Assembly (NCBI GenBank): GCA_023665805.1
Contig: JAMPDJ010000001.1
Span: 62,001-126,000, forward strand
Direction: 5' to 3'
DNA: 64,000 nt
Source of the DNA: Bacteroides sp.
GTDB lineage: Bacteria; Bacteroidota; Bacteroidia; Bacteroidales; Bacteroidaceae
Shown here: positions 16,770 to 26,101 of the stretch, piece after piece
How positions within the stretch are numbered: the first letter of the stretch is position 1
How the letters are laid out: each line of letters opens with the position of its first letter
Program-made: the position numbers and the translations under genes
Notes under the pieces: generated by a model
Seen by the model: the letters and a program-made list of their open reading frames with translations, nothing else
Told to the model about the DNA's origin: nothing
Databases searched by the model: none

Positions 16770-17879
16770 TTATTTGTGCGTGATATCTTGGAAACAACCG
16801 TTGGAGCAATGGAGAAGGCGATAGTCCTGTGATGTGAGACTGAGTATTTTGTCCAAATGGTCCCTGTTGGTGTCTGTGATGAAAGTTTGTCCGAAGGCGT
16901 TGTCGCTTACTAACGAAACAATGCGTTCAACACGTTTGGCATCCAGACGATCAAATATGTCGTCCAAAAGAAGGATGGGGCGTGTGCCCCTGCCGGTTTG
17001 ACGCAGAAAATCGTGTTGAGCCAGTTTCAGTGCCACCAGCATGGTCTTGTTTTGTCCTTGACTGCCTTCGCGGCGGATGGGATAGCCGTTGATTGTCATT
17101 TCAAGGTCGTCGCGGTGGATGCCGTGCAGGGAATAACCGACGGCCATATCCTTGTGCCTATCCTGTTGGATGACCTCTATAAGTGCTCCCCTTTGGCAAT
17201 GGCTGGTGTAGGTGAGGGCAACCTTCTCGTGCTCTTGGGCGATGATGGTATAATAATGTTGAAAAATAGGCGTGAAACATTCGATGTAGTCTTTGCGGCA
17301 CTTATAGATGTATTCACCCTCTTTGGCCATCTGCTCTTCCCAAAGTGTCAGTAATTCAGGGTCGCATTGTGATTCCATTTTCAGCAGCACGTTGCGTTGT
17401 TGCAATGCTTTGCCGTATCTGGTGACAGAATCAAGGTATGCAAGGTTCATCTGTGAGATTACCACGTCCATAAAGCGTCTTCTCTCTTCGCTGCCTCCTG
17501 CAATGAGCATACTGTCTGATGGAGAAACCAGTACTATTGGAATCAATCCGATGTGCTCTGCCAGACGGCGGTATGGCTTGCCCTGCCGTCGCATTATCTT
17601 CTTGTGTCCTGTTTTCAGTGAGCATTGTATCTCTTCTTGAGTACCATCGTCGCCCTCGTACGTTCCTTTGAGCATGAAAAAATCTTCCCCATGTCGTATG
17701 CACAGAGAATCCTGTGATACTCCAAGGCTTTTGCACAGCGATAAAAATCGGATGCTATCCAAGAGATTGGTTTTTCCTTCACCGTTACTGCCGATTATGC
17801 AGTTAAGGCCAGGGGAAAAGTCCAGCTCCGCTTCTGATATGTTCTTGTAGTTGAGGATAGATAGATGTTTCAGTGTCAT
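16770..17879 (-). CDS. recF: DNA replication and repair protein RecF
   Basis: A 369-residue SMC-like ATPase. Walker A is GSNGEGKTN (residues 30-38 or so) in the block CIIGSNGEGKTNLLDSI. The signature is REGSQGQNKTML, and Walker B is PILLLDDIFDRLD. RecF binds gapped DNA and helps RecOR load RecA. The true start is the ATG at 17879; upstream in-frame starts overlap the promoter (TTTG-N20-TAATTTTG at 17888-17919). The -7 box ends 8 nt before the ATG, so the message may be leaderless. Confidence 0.95.
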   Translation of the reverse strand: MTLKHLSILNYKNISEAELDFSPGLNCIIGSNGEGKTNLLDSIRFLSLCKSLGVSQDSLCIRHGEDFFMLKGTYEGDDGTQEEIQCSLKTGHKKIMRRQGKPYRRLAEHIGLIPIVLVSPSDSMLIAGGSEERRRFMDVVISQMNLAYLDSVTRYGKALQQRNVLLKMESQCDPELLTLWEEQMAKEGEYIYKCRKDYIECFTPIFQHYYTIIAQEHEKVALTYTSHCQRGALIEVIQQDRHKDMAVGYSLHGIHRDDLEMTINGYPIRREGSQGQNKTMLVALKLAQHDFLRQTGRGTRPILLLDDIFDRLDAKRVERIVSLVSDNAFGQTFITDTNRDHLDKILSLTSQDYRLLHCSNGCFQDITHK

Positions 17880-17887
17880 AACGTTTG

Positions 17888-17919
17888 CAAAATTAGGCAA
17901 AAATGGAGGCATAACCAAA
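17888..17919 (-). promoter_or_regulatory. Promoter of recF
   Basis: Minus-strand TTTG (17916-17919), 20-bp gap, TAATTTTG (17888-17895). Only 8 nt separate the box from the ATG. Confidence 0.65.
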
Positions 17920-17958
17920 ATATCAAGATGCAAATTTCTGTATGTAACGGAAAAATGT

Positions 17959-17966
17959 TACCTTTG
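17959..17966 (+). promoter_or_regulatory. -7 promoter box of the TPR gene
   Basis: TACCTTTG with TTTCTG 18 bp upstream (17935-17940). The leader to ATG 18059 would be about 85 nt. Confidence 0.55.
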
Positions 17967-18058
17967 CATCTCGGATTGTCTCGTTGTATATACATACGTG
18001 ACAGCACGGCATCATGATATATCGGAATGTAATAAAATTATAAGAATACAATAACGTT

Positions 18059-18730
18059 ATGACAAAGAAAAAACAGACAGCCCCAGTCAATGAGATTGAT
18101 GAAACTATCGTTGCAAGTGCGGGATTCGTGGAGAGAAACATCAAGGCCTTGTCTTACACCGTAGGTGGTATCTTGGCTGTAGTTATTGTCGCTTTGCTGA
18201 CATACCAGTATTACATCGTACCCCGTAATGCCGAGGCTGCGGACAATATAGCTGTAGCGGAACAGTTGTTCTTGACCGGTGACTACGAGAAGGCACTTAA
18301 CGGTGATGGAACCAATGACGGTTTCCTCATGATTATTGACAAATACGGTTCTACTCCCAGTGGCAATCTTGCCCGTCTGTATGCAGGCCTTTGTTATGCG
18401 CACACTGATAAGGCAGAAGAGGCAGTGAAGTATTTGGAAGACTATGATGCATGCGACGATATGATGGTGAGCAATGCCGCTCTTGGTGCTTTGGGCAATT
18501 GTTATGCTCAGTTGAACCAGAACGACAAGGCTGCATCCACTTTGCTGAAAGCCGCAAAGCGTGCCGACAACAATACCTTGTCTCCACTGTATTATCTGCA
18601 GGCTGGTCAGGTTTATGAGGCTTTGGGCAATAAGGACAAGGCTCTGGATTGTTATGAAACCATCAAGAGCGATTATCCTCAGAGCGTGCAGTCTCAGGAT
18701 ATCGACAAGTATATTGAACGTTTGAAGTAA
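18059..18730 (+). CDS. Single-pass membrane protein with tetratricopeptide repeats
   Basis: A 223-residue protein: a charged N-terminus (about 1-28), one membrane helix (about 32-52, [20 protein letters not shown]), then three or four TPR-type helix pairs, for example [57 protein letters not shown] and [25 protein letters not shown]. The arrangement resembles the YfgM family, which in E. coli works with the periplasmic chaperone network; equivalence here is inference. ribH follows after 13 bp, so the two are probably one transcript. Confidence 0.8.
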   Translation: MTKKKQTAPVNEIDETIVASAGFVERNIKALSYTVGGILAVVIVALLTYQYYIVPRNAEAADNIAVAEQLFLTGDYEKALNGDGTNDGFLMIIDKYGSTPSGNLARLYAGLCYAHTDKAEEAVKYLEDYDACDDMMVSNAALGALGNCYAQLNQNDKAASTLLKAAKRADNNTLSPLYYLQAGQVYEALGNKDKALDCYETIKSDYPQSVQSQDIDKYIERLK

Positions 18731-18743
18731 TACTTGGTTGTAT

Positions 18744-19232
18744 ATGGCAAGTGCGTTGCATAACCTGAGCGGTTACGATTCCGCCTCGGTTCCTAATGGA
18801 AAAGATTGGACCATAGGTGTGGTCGTAAGTGAATGGAACGACGAAATCACGGGTGCTTTGCTGGAAGGCGTACGTGACACCCTTGTCAAACATGGTGTGG
18901 AGAGCAGTTCCATCATTATAAGAACGGTTCCTGGAAGCTTTGAACTCATCTATGGTGCCGCAGCTATGATTGAGGATACTGGTGTGGATGCCGTTATCGC
19001 ATTGGGATGTGTAATCAAGGGGGATACGCCTCATTTTGACTATATCTGTCAAGGCACCACGCAAGGGCTGGCCGAATTGAATGCACATGCGGAGGTTCCG
19101 GTAATCTATGGACTGCTTACATGCAACAATATGCAACAGGCATTGGACAGATGCGGGGGCGCATGCGGCAATAAAGGCGTTGAATGCGCCATTACGGCAT
19201 TGAAGATGATATCCTTCAGAGAAAGTCTTTGA
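18744..19232 (+). CDS. ribH: 6,7-dimethyl-8-ribityllumazine synthase
   Basis: A 162-residue enzyme of riboflavin synthesis that condenses the pyrimidinedione with dihydroxybutanone phosphate. Family blocks in order are [30 protein letters not shown] (substrate loop), [19 protein letters not shown] with the catalytic His, [12 protein letters not shown] and GNKGVECA near the C-terminus. ATG 18744 is preferred to TTG 18738. It is the last gene of a two-gene unit and is followed by a strong hairpin. Confidence 0.95.
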   Translation: MASALHNLSGYDSASVPNGKDWTIGVVVSEWNDEITGALLEGVRDTLVKHGVESSSIIIRTVPGSFELIYGAAAMIEDTGVDAVIALGCVIKGDTPHFDYICQGTTQGLAELNAHAEVPVIYGLLTCNNMQQALDRCGGACGNKGVECAITALKMISFRESL

Positions 19233-19294
19233 GAATACGGCCAGGCTTTACCCATGAGCAGTGGGCTGCCAATTGCTTGAAACAAAATATAATG

Positions 19295-19339
19295 ACACGA
19301 CATCGTACCGTTGGCAATGACACAGGTACGATGTCGTGT
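19295..19339 (+). terminator. Hairpin terminator after ribH
   Basis: ACACGACATCGTACC (19295-19309) and its perfect reverse complement (19325-19339) form a 15-bp stem with a 15-nt loop. It is followed by TGTTTTGTG, a weak T-tract. Confidence 0.65.
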
Positions 19340-19371
19340 TGTTTTGTGATCTAAGGGACATGTCATCTTAT

Positions 19372-19459
19372 ATTCGTGAATTCTCACTTTCATATTCACG
19401 AATTTTCATATGTGAATTCACGAATATCAGTATGTATATTCACGAATGTTCAAGCCGCT
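19372..19459. repeat. 22-bp-period repeat array, copy 2 (ATTCNNGAAT x4)
   Basis: The motif occurs at 19372 (ATTCGTGAAT) and at 19394, 19416 and 19438 (ATTCACGAAT, the reverse complement), at exact 22-bp steps. The first unit shares its first 15 bases with the arrays at 4737 and 38202. Confidence 0.87.
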
Positions 19460-19630
19460 TCTTGTCACGGTGTAAAATACTTTCTGAAATACAGTCTGAT
19501 TATAGTCCGTTTCCTCTGCAATGGTCTGCTTGAGCGGATAGAGAGAGCATGCCGTTTTTATTATTGGCTTTTCTGTTTTGTCCAAGTCTTGCTCAATCCT
19601 GTATGATTGTCATCTTCTTGGGTACGTGAT

Positions 19631-19674
19631 ATAAAAATGCGGGAAAAGATATTTCGTGTTGTCTTTTCCCGCAT
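19631..19674 (-). terminator. Rho-independent terminator of mscL
   Basis: ATGCGGGAAAAGA (19637-19649) pairs perfectly with TCTTTTCCCGCAT (19662-19674). On the minus strand TTTTTATAT follows directly. Confidence 0.82.
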
Positions 19675-19768
19675 CATGCCATATGGTGCTGTTTGTAATA
19701 TTACATGTATGCAATGCCCGGTATTCCTAAGGGCATATTCATGCAGATACGTTGCGCTACGAGACGTC

Positions 19769-20209
19769 TTACTTGTCTTTAAGCAAATCCCGTATCTCTG
19801 CCAACAGTTTCTCCTCGGCACTGGGTTCCGGAGCTGGCGCAGGAGTGGCAGGCTTGGGGTCTTCCTTTTTCTTGGTCAGTCTGGTGATAAGTTTTATCAG
19901 TATGAAAATACAGAAAGCTATGATAAGAAAGTCCAAGGATGTTTGCAGAAAATTACCATAATTGATAGTGACAGGAACCGGATCTATGCCTTCCTGCATG
20001 CTTAGGGGGTTGATAGGCATGTCGTATTTCAGGTCCTTGAAATTCACCCCGCCTATTAACCATCCTATAGGAGGCATTATGATGTCGTTTACGATGCTGG
20101 TGACAATCTTGCCGAACGCTCCGCCGATGATTACACCGACCGCCATGTCTACCACATTGCCTTTCATAGCGAAGGCTTTGAAATCTTGCAGAAATGTACT
20201 CTTTGCCAT
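19769..20209 (-). CDS. mscL: Large-conductance mechanosensitive channel
   Basis: A 146-residue inner-membrane channel that opens under membrane tension and protects against osmotic downshock. The N-terminal helix ([18 protein letters not shown]) leads into TM1 ([19 protein letters not shown]), which carries the Gly/Ala pore-lining face. TM2 is about residues 85-105 ([15 protein letters not shown]), followed by a basic stretch, a Pro/Ala linker and a C-terminal helix ([14 protein letters not shown]). The ATG at 20209 gives the family start; longer upstream frames add an atypical N-terminus. Confidence 0.95.
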   Translation of the reverse strand: MAKSTFLQDFKAFAMKGNVVDMAVGVIIGGAFGKIVTSIVNDIIMPPIGWLIGGVNFKDLKYDMPINPLSMQEGIDPVPVTINYGNFLQTSLDFLIIAFCIFILIKLITRLTKKKEDPKPATPAPAPEPSAEEKLLAEIRDLLKDK

Positions 20210-20294
20210 TTGCTTTTTGATAAGTTGAATAGTTAATTGTATGTATTTGGTCAAATTCTCCCAAAATTGCTGCGCGAAATTAAAAAGAAAATCG

Positions 20295-20302
20295 TACATT
20301 TG
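20295..20302 (+). promoter_or_regulatory. -7 promoter box of the small lipoprotein
   Basis: TACATTTG 20 nt before the GTG at 20323. No -33 element at normal spacing is clear. Confidence 0.45.
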
Positions 20303-20322
20303 CGCAAAGAAAGGAGACAAAA

Positions 20323-20415
20323 GTGCGAAAAAATACGATTATTTCAATGATATGGCTCCTTGCGTTGCTGTTGATGGCAGCTTGCAGGAGTGCCGAGTAT
20401 TGTAACTGCGGTTGA
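20323..20415 (+). CDS. Small lipoprotein, 30 codons
   Basis: A tiny open frame, GTG to TGA, with a strong SD-like AAGGAG (20311-20315 region) about 7 nt before the start and a -7 box further upstream. The 30-residue product has a basic N-terminus (MRKN), a hydrophobic core ([12 protein letters not shown]) and a lipobox MAAC. Cleavage and lipidation at the Cys would leave only [10 protein letters not shown], a ten-residue lipopeptide with two further cysteines. I do not know its function. It lies 92 bp upstream of gapA in the same direction and may share its transcript. The divergent neighbour is mscL. Confidence 0.65.
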   Translation: MRKNTIISMIWLLALLLMAACRSAEYCNCG

Positions 20416-20498
20416 GTGGTGTCGTGTGCGCTTGTAATCGTAAATAACAGGAATTAGAGTTAATAAACATAGTTTTTATTTTAACCTTATTAAATTAA

Positions 20499-21521
<1,023 letters not shown>

Positions 21522-21554
21522 TCCGTTTTTCTTAAGGATTATGTTATAATCACA

Positions 21555-21595
21555 GACGCTCAAAGGAGATTTTCCTTTGAGCGTCATTTTAATTT
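21555..21595 (+). terminator. Rho-independent terminator of gapA
   Basis: GACGCTCAAAGGA (21555-21567) and its exact reverse complement (21573-21585) with a 5-nt loop, followed by ATTTTAATTT. Confidence 0.85.
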
Positions 21596-21643
21596 ATGCT
21601 TATTGCATAGGCCCGTGTTTTTTCCTACATATTAAAGATATCC

Positions 21644-22537
21644 ATGCAAAGAGAAAGAGACATATTTCGTGTTACCATACTGGGATCCATTGTGAATGTG
21701 ATACTCACGATATGCAAGATTATTGCAGGAACCCTGGGGCATAGTGCTGCCATGGTGGCGGATGGTATCCATTCCTTGTCCGACTTGATAAGTGATATTG
21801 TCGTTATCATAGTCACCCGCGTTGCATCCAATGGAAGTAATGACAGGCACCATTTCGGACATGGTAAGTTTGAGGCTTTGGCGACATTGATGATAAGCAT
21901 AGTGCTTGTTGCCGTTAGTCTGAATCTTATGATAAAAGGTATAGGAAGTATTATTGATGTAATAAAAGGCGGTCAAATCCCTGTTCCTGCATATCCTGCG
22001 TTGTTGGCTGCGCTTTTGTCTTTGCTGTCAAAGGAATGGCTCTTTCAGATTACATCGCGGGTAGGCAAGCGTTCGGGCAGCCCTGTAGTTGTCGCCAATG
22101 CATTGCACCACCGTAGTGATGCCTTGGCGTCGGCTGGTGCGTTCATAGGTATTGGAGTAGCCATGCTCTTTGGGGATAAATGGACGGTTTTGGATCCTAT
22201 TGTTTCCTGTATCATAAGTGTCTTTGTCGTGGTGGCTGCTGCCAAGATGGCGCAACCGAGTTTGTCGGAGCTTTTGGAGACATCTCTGCCTGAAGATATT
22301 GAAAATGAAATAAAATCTATGACAACCAATGTCAAGGGGGTACGGAATGTCCATGAACTAAAGACTCGTAGCAATGGCATTTCTTTTATTATAGATGCCC
22401 ATATCGTTGTGGATCCGCACATCTCGGTGGCATGTGCTCATGATATAGCTACGAAAGTGGAACGTGCATTATATGCACGATATGGTAATGAGACGCAAAT
22501 CAATATCCAAGTGGAACCGGATGTGGATTCGGAGTAG
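21644..22537 (+). CDS. Cation diffusion facilitator transporter
   Basis: A 297-residue inner-membrane metal/proton antiporter of the CDF family. There are about six membrane segments. Two HxxxD metal sites are visible: HSLSDLISD in TM2 (about residue 45) and HHRSDALASAG in TM5 (about residue 150). The HHFGHGKFEALA loop between TM2 and TM3 is typical. The C-terminal cytosolic domain (about 205-297) has HELKTRSNGISFIIDAHIVVD. The metal (Zn, Fe or Mn) cannot be told from sequence. No neighbouring metal regulator. Confidence 0.92.
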   Translation: MQRERDIFRVTILGSIVNVILTICKIIAGTLGHSAAMVADGIHSLSDLISDIVVIIVTRVASNGSNDRHHFGHGKFEALATLMISIVLVAVSLNLMIKGIGSIIDVIKGGQIPVPAYPALLAALLSLLSKEWLFQITSRVGKRSGSPVVVANALHHRSDALASAGAFIGIGVAMLFGDKWTVLDPIVSCIISVFVVVAAAKMAQPSLSELLETSLPEDIENEIKSMTTNVKGVRNVHELKTRSNGISFIIDAHIVVDPHISVACAHDIATKVERALYARYGNETQINIQVEPDVDSE

Positions 22538-22548
22538 GTTGTCACGGA

Positions 22549-23307
22549 TTACCGCATGTCTTGCAACAGGTCCAATGTCATGGCTACCTTCTCTGCTTGG
22601 GGCAGGGTTGCCTCTATCCAGTGTATTGGCAGGCCACGGCGTTCCTCCATGCCGCGGAACCATGTCATTTGTCGTTTGGCAAACTGATGTATGGCGATTT
22701 CCAGTTGCCGGAACATCTCGTCATAGGTCAGTTCCCCTATGCAATACAGTGTAACGAACTTGTACTCCAATCCGTATCGTATGAGCCTTTCGGCAGGAAC
22801 TTTTTGCAGAAGCGTACGCACTTCGTCTATCATACCTTCTTCCAAACGGGCCTTCAAACGGCGTGTTATCTTCTCTCGTCTCAGTTCGCGGTCTATCTTC
22901 AGGCCCACGGTAAGGCTCTTGCGCTCAGGGAATTTGACTTGCCCCAATTCATAGGATTTCAGCACGCTTTCGATGTACAATCCTGTGCCTCCACACATGA
23001 TGGGCAGGTTGCCTCTGGCGGTGATGTCCATGTATGCATTTTGAAAAGCGCATTGGAATTCGTAAACATTGAATCTGTATCCGGGGTCGCATATGTCGAT
23101 AAGGTGATATGGAATCTCGTCGCCATCCACAACATAGTCCGCCAAGTCTTTGCCGCTACCTATGGTCATGCCACGGTATACCATGCGGGAATCGGCAGAT
23201 ATGATTTCGGCATTGCCAAGGGTGTGTGCCAGCATGGCAGCAAAAGGTGTCTTGCCAGATGCTGTGGGGCCTAATACTGTAATTATGTCTACGGGATATT
23301 TGCTCAT
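22549..23307 (-). CDS. miaA: tRNA dimethylallyltransferase, short form
   Basis: A 252-residue MiaA homologue, about 50 residues shorter than usual. The P-loop is LGPTASGKTPFAAML. The catalytic/DMAPP block is EIISADSRMVYRGMTIGSGK, followed by IPYHLIDICDP, MCGGTGLYIESVL and, near the C-terminus, HQFAKRQMTWFRGME. The gap lies after YIESVLKSYELGQVKF, where the usual insertion domain that embraces the anticodon stem is missing; the protein goes straight to LTVGLKIDRELRREKI. It may be a divergent paralogue with altered tRNA recognition. It follows crp after 6 bp, so the two are cotranscribed. Confidence 0.85.
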   Translation of the reverse strand: MSKYPVDIITVLGPTASGKTPFAAMLAHTLGNAEIISADSRMVYRGMTIGSGKDLADYVVDGDEIPYHLIDICDPGYRFNVYEFQCAFQNAYMDITARGNLPIMCGGTGLYIESVLKSYELGQVKFPERKSLTVGLKIDRELRREKITRRLKARLEEGMIDEVRTLLQKVPAERLIRYGLEYKFVTLYCIGELTYDEMFRQLEIAIHQFAKRQMTWFRGMEERRGLPIHWIEATLPQAEKVAMTLDLLQDMR

Positions 23308-23313
23308 GTGCGG

Positions 23314-24015
23314 TTATCCTATCTTGGATATTTTTTCCAGTTCCGGTGCATCCAGTATCTTTATCTTTCGACCATCTGTAGCTACCAGTCTCTCGCCGGC
23401 AAAAGCGGAAAGGGTGCGTATGGCATTGGCCGTAGTCATATTGGAGAGGTTGGCCAAGTCTTCGCGCGACAAGTAGATGGACAGGGTGGAGCCGTCTTCC
23501 TCCATGCCATAGCTGTCCTTCAGGAACAGCAGGCTTTCTGCCAAACGGCCACGTATATGTTTTTGGGTTAGGTTGACGGTGCGTTCGTCGCTTTGTCCAA
23601 GGTCATGAGCCAGTCTCTGTATGAAAAACCATCCGAGTGCGGCATTTTCCTGAATCATCCTTATGATTATGCCCAATGGCACTTTCAGTACTATGCACGG
23701 TTCGAAAGCAGCTGCAGCAGTGAGGAACGGTTCTCCGGCCATGTATGCCCGGTAGGCGAAGTATTCGGTTTCTCCCACTACACGCATTATTTGCAAGCGT
23801 CCTCCCACGCCTTCCTTGTATATCTTCACTTTTCCGCTAATCAGGCATAGAAGATTGGTTGGCAGGTCGCCTTCCCGGTATATGACATCGTTTTTTTTGT
23901 ACTTGACAACAGAGATGTGTTCAAGCAATTCATCACGTTGACTCTCCGTGAGCGTGTCCAGCATGTCGCTGATTTTATCAATATATTCCTCCCACGGAAC
24001 CCTTTTTTTCGACAT
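23314..24015 (-). CDS. Crp/Fnr-family transcription regulator
   Basis: A 233-residue regulator. The cyclic-nucleotide-binding-like beta-barrel spans about residues 25-140 (NDVIYREGDLPTNLLCLISGKVKIY), with a long C-helix and then a winged helix (about 155-225) containing LSREDLANLSNMTTANAIRTLSAF as the recognition region. No Fnr-type N-terminal cysteine cluster is present, so oxygen sensing through Fe-S is unlikely. It is divergent from the alpha-glucan operon at 24138 and the two promoters are back to back, which makes it a candidate regulator of that operon. Ligand unknown. Confidence 0.87.
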   Translation of the reverse strand: MSKKRVPWEEYIDKISDMLDTLTESQRDELLEHISVVKYKKNDVIYREGDLPTNLLCLISGKVKIYKEGVGGRLQIMRVVGETEYFAYRAYMAGEPFLTAAAAFEPCIVLKVPLGIIIRMIQENAALGWFFIQRLAHDLGQSDERTVNLTQKHIRGRLAESLLFLKDSYGMEEDGSTLSIYLSREDLANLSNMTTANAIRTLSAFAGERLVATDGRKIKILDAPELEKISKIG

Positions 24016-24043
24016 TTAAGTGTGCTGTGTATGTTGTAGGACA

Positions 24044-24074
24044 CAAAATTATCCCAAATATGTGTAATGGCAAA
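24044..24074 (-). promoter_or_regulatory. Promoter of crp-miaA
   Basis: Minus-strand TTTG (24071-24074), 19-bp gap, TAATTTTG (24044-24051). Confidence 0.65.
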
Positions 24075-24094
24075 ATATTATCATAAAAAAGTGT

Positions 24095-24102
24095 TAACTT
24101 TG
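24095..24102 (+). promoter_or_regulatory. -7 promoter box of the alpha-glucan operon
   Basis: TAACTTTG 35 nt before ATG 24138; it rules out the upstream GTG at 24105 as a likely start. The probable -33 region overlaps that of the divergent crp promoter. Confidence 0.55.
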
Positions 24103-24137
24103 ATGTGCGAAAGATTAACCTATACATAATAATACCT

Positions 24138-26081
24138 ATGAGTTATTTACGTTTCGACAAGACTCTGATGGCAAATTTGGAGGAAAGCCTGCCTAAGGAA
24201 ATCCTTCGTTCAAATCGCTCAGGAGCCTATTCTTGCTCAACGATTGTTGACTGCAATACTCGTAAGTATCACGGATTGTTGGTGGTGCCGATTCCGGAGT
24301 TGGACCAGGAGAACCATGTGCTCCTTTCCAGCCTTGACGCTACGGTTATCCAGCATGGCGCAGAGTTTAACCTTGGTTTGCATAAGTATTCCGGGGATAA
24401 TTATGCACCTCGTGGTCACAAGTATATCCGCGAGTTCGATTCTCTGAAGGTTCCTACGACTATTTATCGTGTCGGTGGCGTGGTGCTGAAAAAGGAACAG
24501 ATGTTCCAGCATTTCGAGGATCGTATCATCATTCGTTACACATTGGTGGATGCCCACAGTGAAACCAAGTTGCGCCTACGCCCGTTCCTCGCTTTCAGAA
24601 GCGTGCGTGAGTATACGCACGAAAACAGCCTTGCCTCTCGCGAGTACCATAATATATCCGGTGGTATACGTACATGTATGTACGAGGGCTATCCGGACCT
24701 GTACATGCAGTTGGACAAGGAAAATCAATTCGTGTACGCGCCTGATTGGTACAAAGGCGTGGAGTATCCCAAGGAACAGGAACGTGGCTATGCCAGCAAC
24801 GAAGACCTTTATGTCCCCGGATACTTTGAATTCAATATCAAGAAGGGTGAAAGCGTAGTGTTCAGCGCAGGTTTGAGCGAGATTGATACCAAGACGCTTG
24901 CCGAGTTGGCCGAATTCGAGGTGAACATACGTACGCCCCGTGATAATTTTTACAATACTCTTGTAAACAGTGCCCACCAGTTTATTGTGCACCGTCAACA
25001 TGAGGACTACGTCCTGGCAGGTTATCCTTGGTTCAAATGTCGTGCTCGTGACCAGTTTATTTCTTTGCCAGGTTTGACGCTAACCAATAACGAGCTGACC
25101 AAGTACGATGATGTGATGGAAACTGCCGAAAAAGCTATCCGTGCATTCATGAATGGCGATAAGATAGAGGTCAGCATATTGGAAATGGAGCAGCCCGATG
25201 TCTTGTTGTGGGCAGTATGGTGCATACAGCAGTATGGGAAATTCGTTGGCATGGAGGAGTGCGTGCAGAAGTATTATACGCTTGTCAAGGATGTCATGAC
25301 ATGGATATTGGGTAACAATCATCCAAATCTGAAGGTCATGGAAAACAAACTGCTGTATAGTGACGGCAAGGACAAGGCCATTACATGGATGAATTCCACG
25401 GCTAACGGGCGCCCGATAGTTCCTCGTACTGGTTATATCGTGGAATTCAATGCCTTGTGGTACAATGCCATAAAGTTTTGCATTGACCTTTGCACACACA
25501 CAGGAGATGCTCAGAACGTAAAGGAACTTTCTGAACTTGCAGAGCAGGTAGGTAAGAGTTTTGTTGGCATGTTCTGGAACGAATACGGCTATCTTTGCGA
25601 CTATTGCGTGGATGGCTACCGAGACTATCTTGTGCGTCCGAATATGATTTTTGCCGTGGCTTTTGACTACAGCCCTTTGGACAAAAAGCAACAAAAATCC
25701 GTTCTTGACTATTGTACCAAGGAATTGCTCACGCCCAAGGGCTTGAGAAGTTTGTCGCCCAAGAGTTCCGGTTATAATCCTATGTACGTGGGACCTCAGG
25801 TGCAACGGGACCATGCTTATCATCAAGGTACAGCTTGGCCGTGGTTGGCAGGCTTTTACATGGAGGCGTGCCTTAATGTGCACAAGATGTCACGTGTGAG
25901 TTTCGTGGATCGCCTGCTTGTAGGATACGAGGAGGAACTGTTCTATCATTGCATAGGCACCATTCCCGAACTCTTTGACGGTAATCCTCCTTTCCATGGT
26001 CGTGGCGCAATTTCCTTTGCAATGAATGTAGCAGAGATTATGCGTGTAGTTAAGCTTTTGGACCAATATAACGAATACTGA
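24138..26081 (+). CDS. Glycogen debranching enzyme (amylo-alpha-1,6-glucosidase type)
   Basis: A 647-residue cytosolic enzyme. The N-terminal beta-rich domain (about 1-260; LPKEILRSNRSGAYSCSTIVDCNTRKYHGLL) is the bacterial/archaeal GDE N-domain. The C-terminal alpha/alpha-barrel (about 290-640) has YPWFKCRARDQFISLPGL, NEYGYLCDYCVDG and RDHAYHQGTAWPWLAG, which carry the acidic residues expected for GH133-type amylo-1,6-glucosidases. It removes alpha-1,6 branches from glycogen. It heads a three-gene unit with a glycosyltransferase and a GH57 enzyme. Confidence 0.92.
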   Translation: MSYLRFDKTLMANLEESLPKEILRSNRSGAYSCSTIVDCNTRKYHGLLVVPIPELDQENHVLLSSLDATVIQHGAEFNLGLHKYSGDNYAPRGHKYIREFDSLKVPTTIYRVGGVVLKKEQMFQHFEDRIIIRYTLVDAHSETKLRLRPFLAFRSVREYTHENSLASREYHNISGGIRTCMYEGYPDLYMQLDKENQFVYAPDWYKGVEYPKEQERGYASNEDLYVPGYFEFNIKKGESVVFSAGLSEIDTKTLAELAEFEVNIRTPRDNFYNTLVNSAHQFIVHRQHEDYVLAGYPWFKCRARDQFISLPGLTLTNNELTKYDDVMETAEKAIRAFMNGDKIEVSILEMEQPDVLLWAVWCIQQYGKFVGMEECVQKYYTLVKDVMTWILGNNHPNLKVMENKLLYSDGKDKAITWMNSTANGRPIVPRTGYIVEFNALWYNAIKFCIDLCTHTGDAQNVKELSELAEQVGKSFVGMFWNEYGYLCDYCVDGYRDYLVRPNMIFAVAFDYSPLDKKQQKSVLDYCTKELLTPKGLRSLSPKSSGYNPMYVGPQVQRDHAYHQGTAWPWLAGFYMEACLNVHKMSRVSFVDRLLVGYEEELFYHCIGTIPELFDGNPPFHGRGAISFAMNVAEIMRVVKLLDQYNEY

Positions 26082-26101
26082 TATTAAGGAGGACACATAC
26101 G

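Larger units (their letters stand above)
19233..19768. other. Intergenic region between ribH and mscL
   Basis: 536 bp between convergent genes. It contains the ribH hairpin (19295-19339), the second 22-bp-period array (19372-19459) and the mscL terminator (19631-19674). The rest has no gene I can support. Confidence 0.7.

Noticed and set aside
19372..19459. Reading the 22-bp arrays as CRISPR
   Set aside because: Repeats of 10 bp with 12-bp spacers are far too short, no cas genes are present, and three small dispersed arrays do not fit a CRISPR locus.
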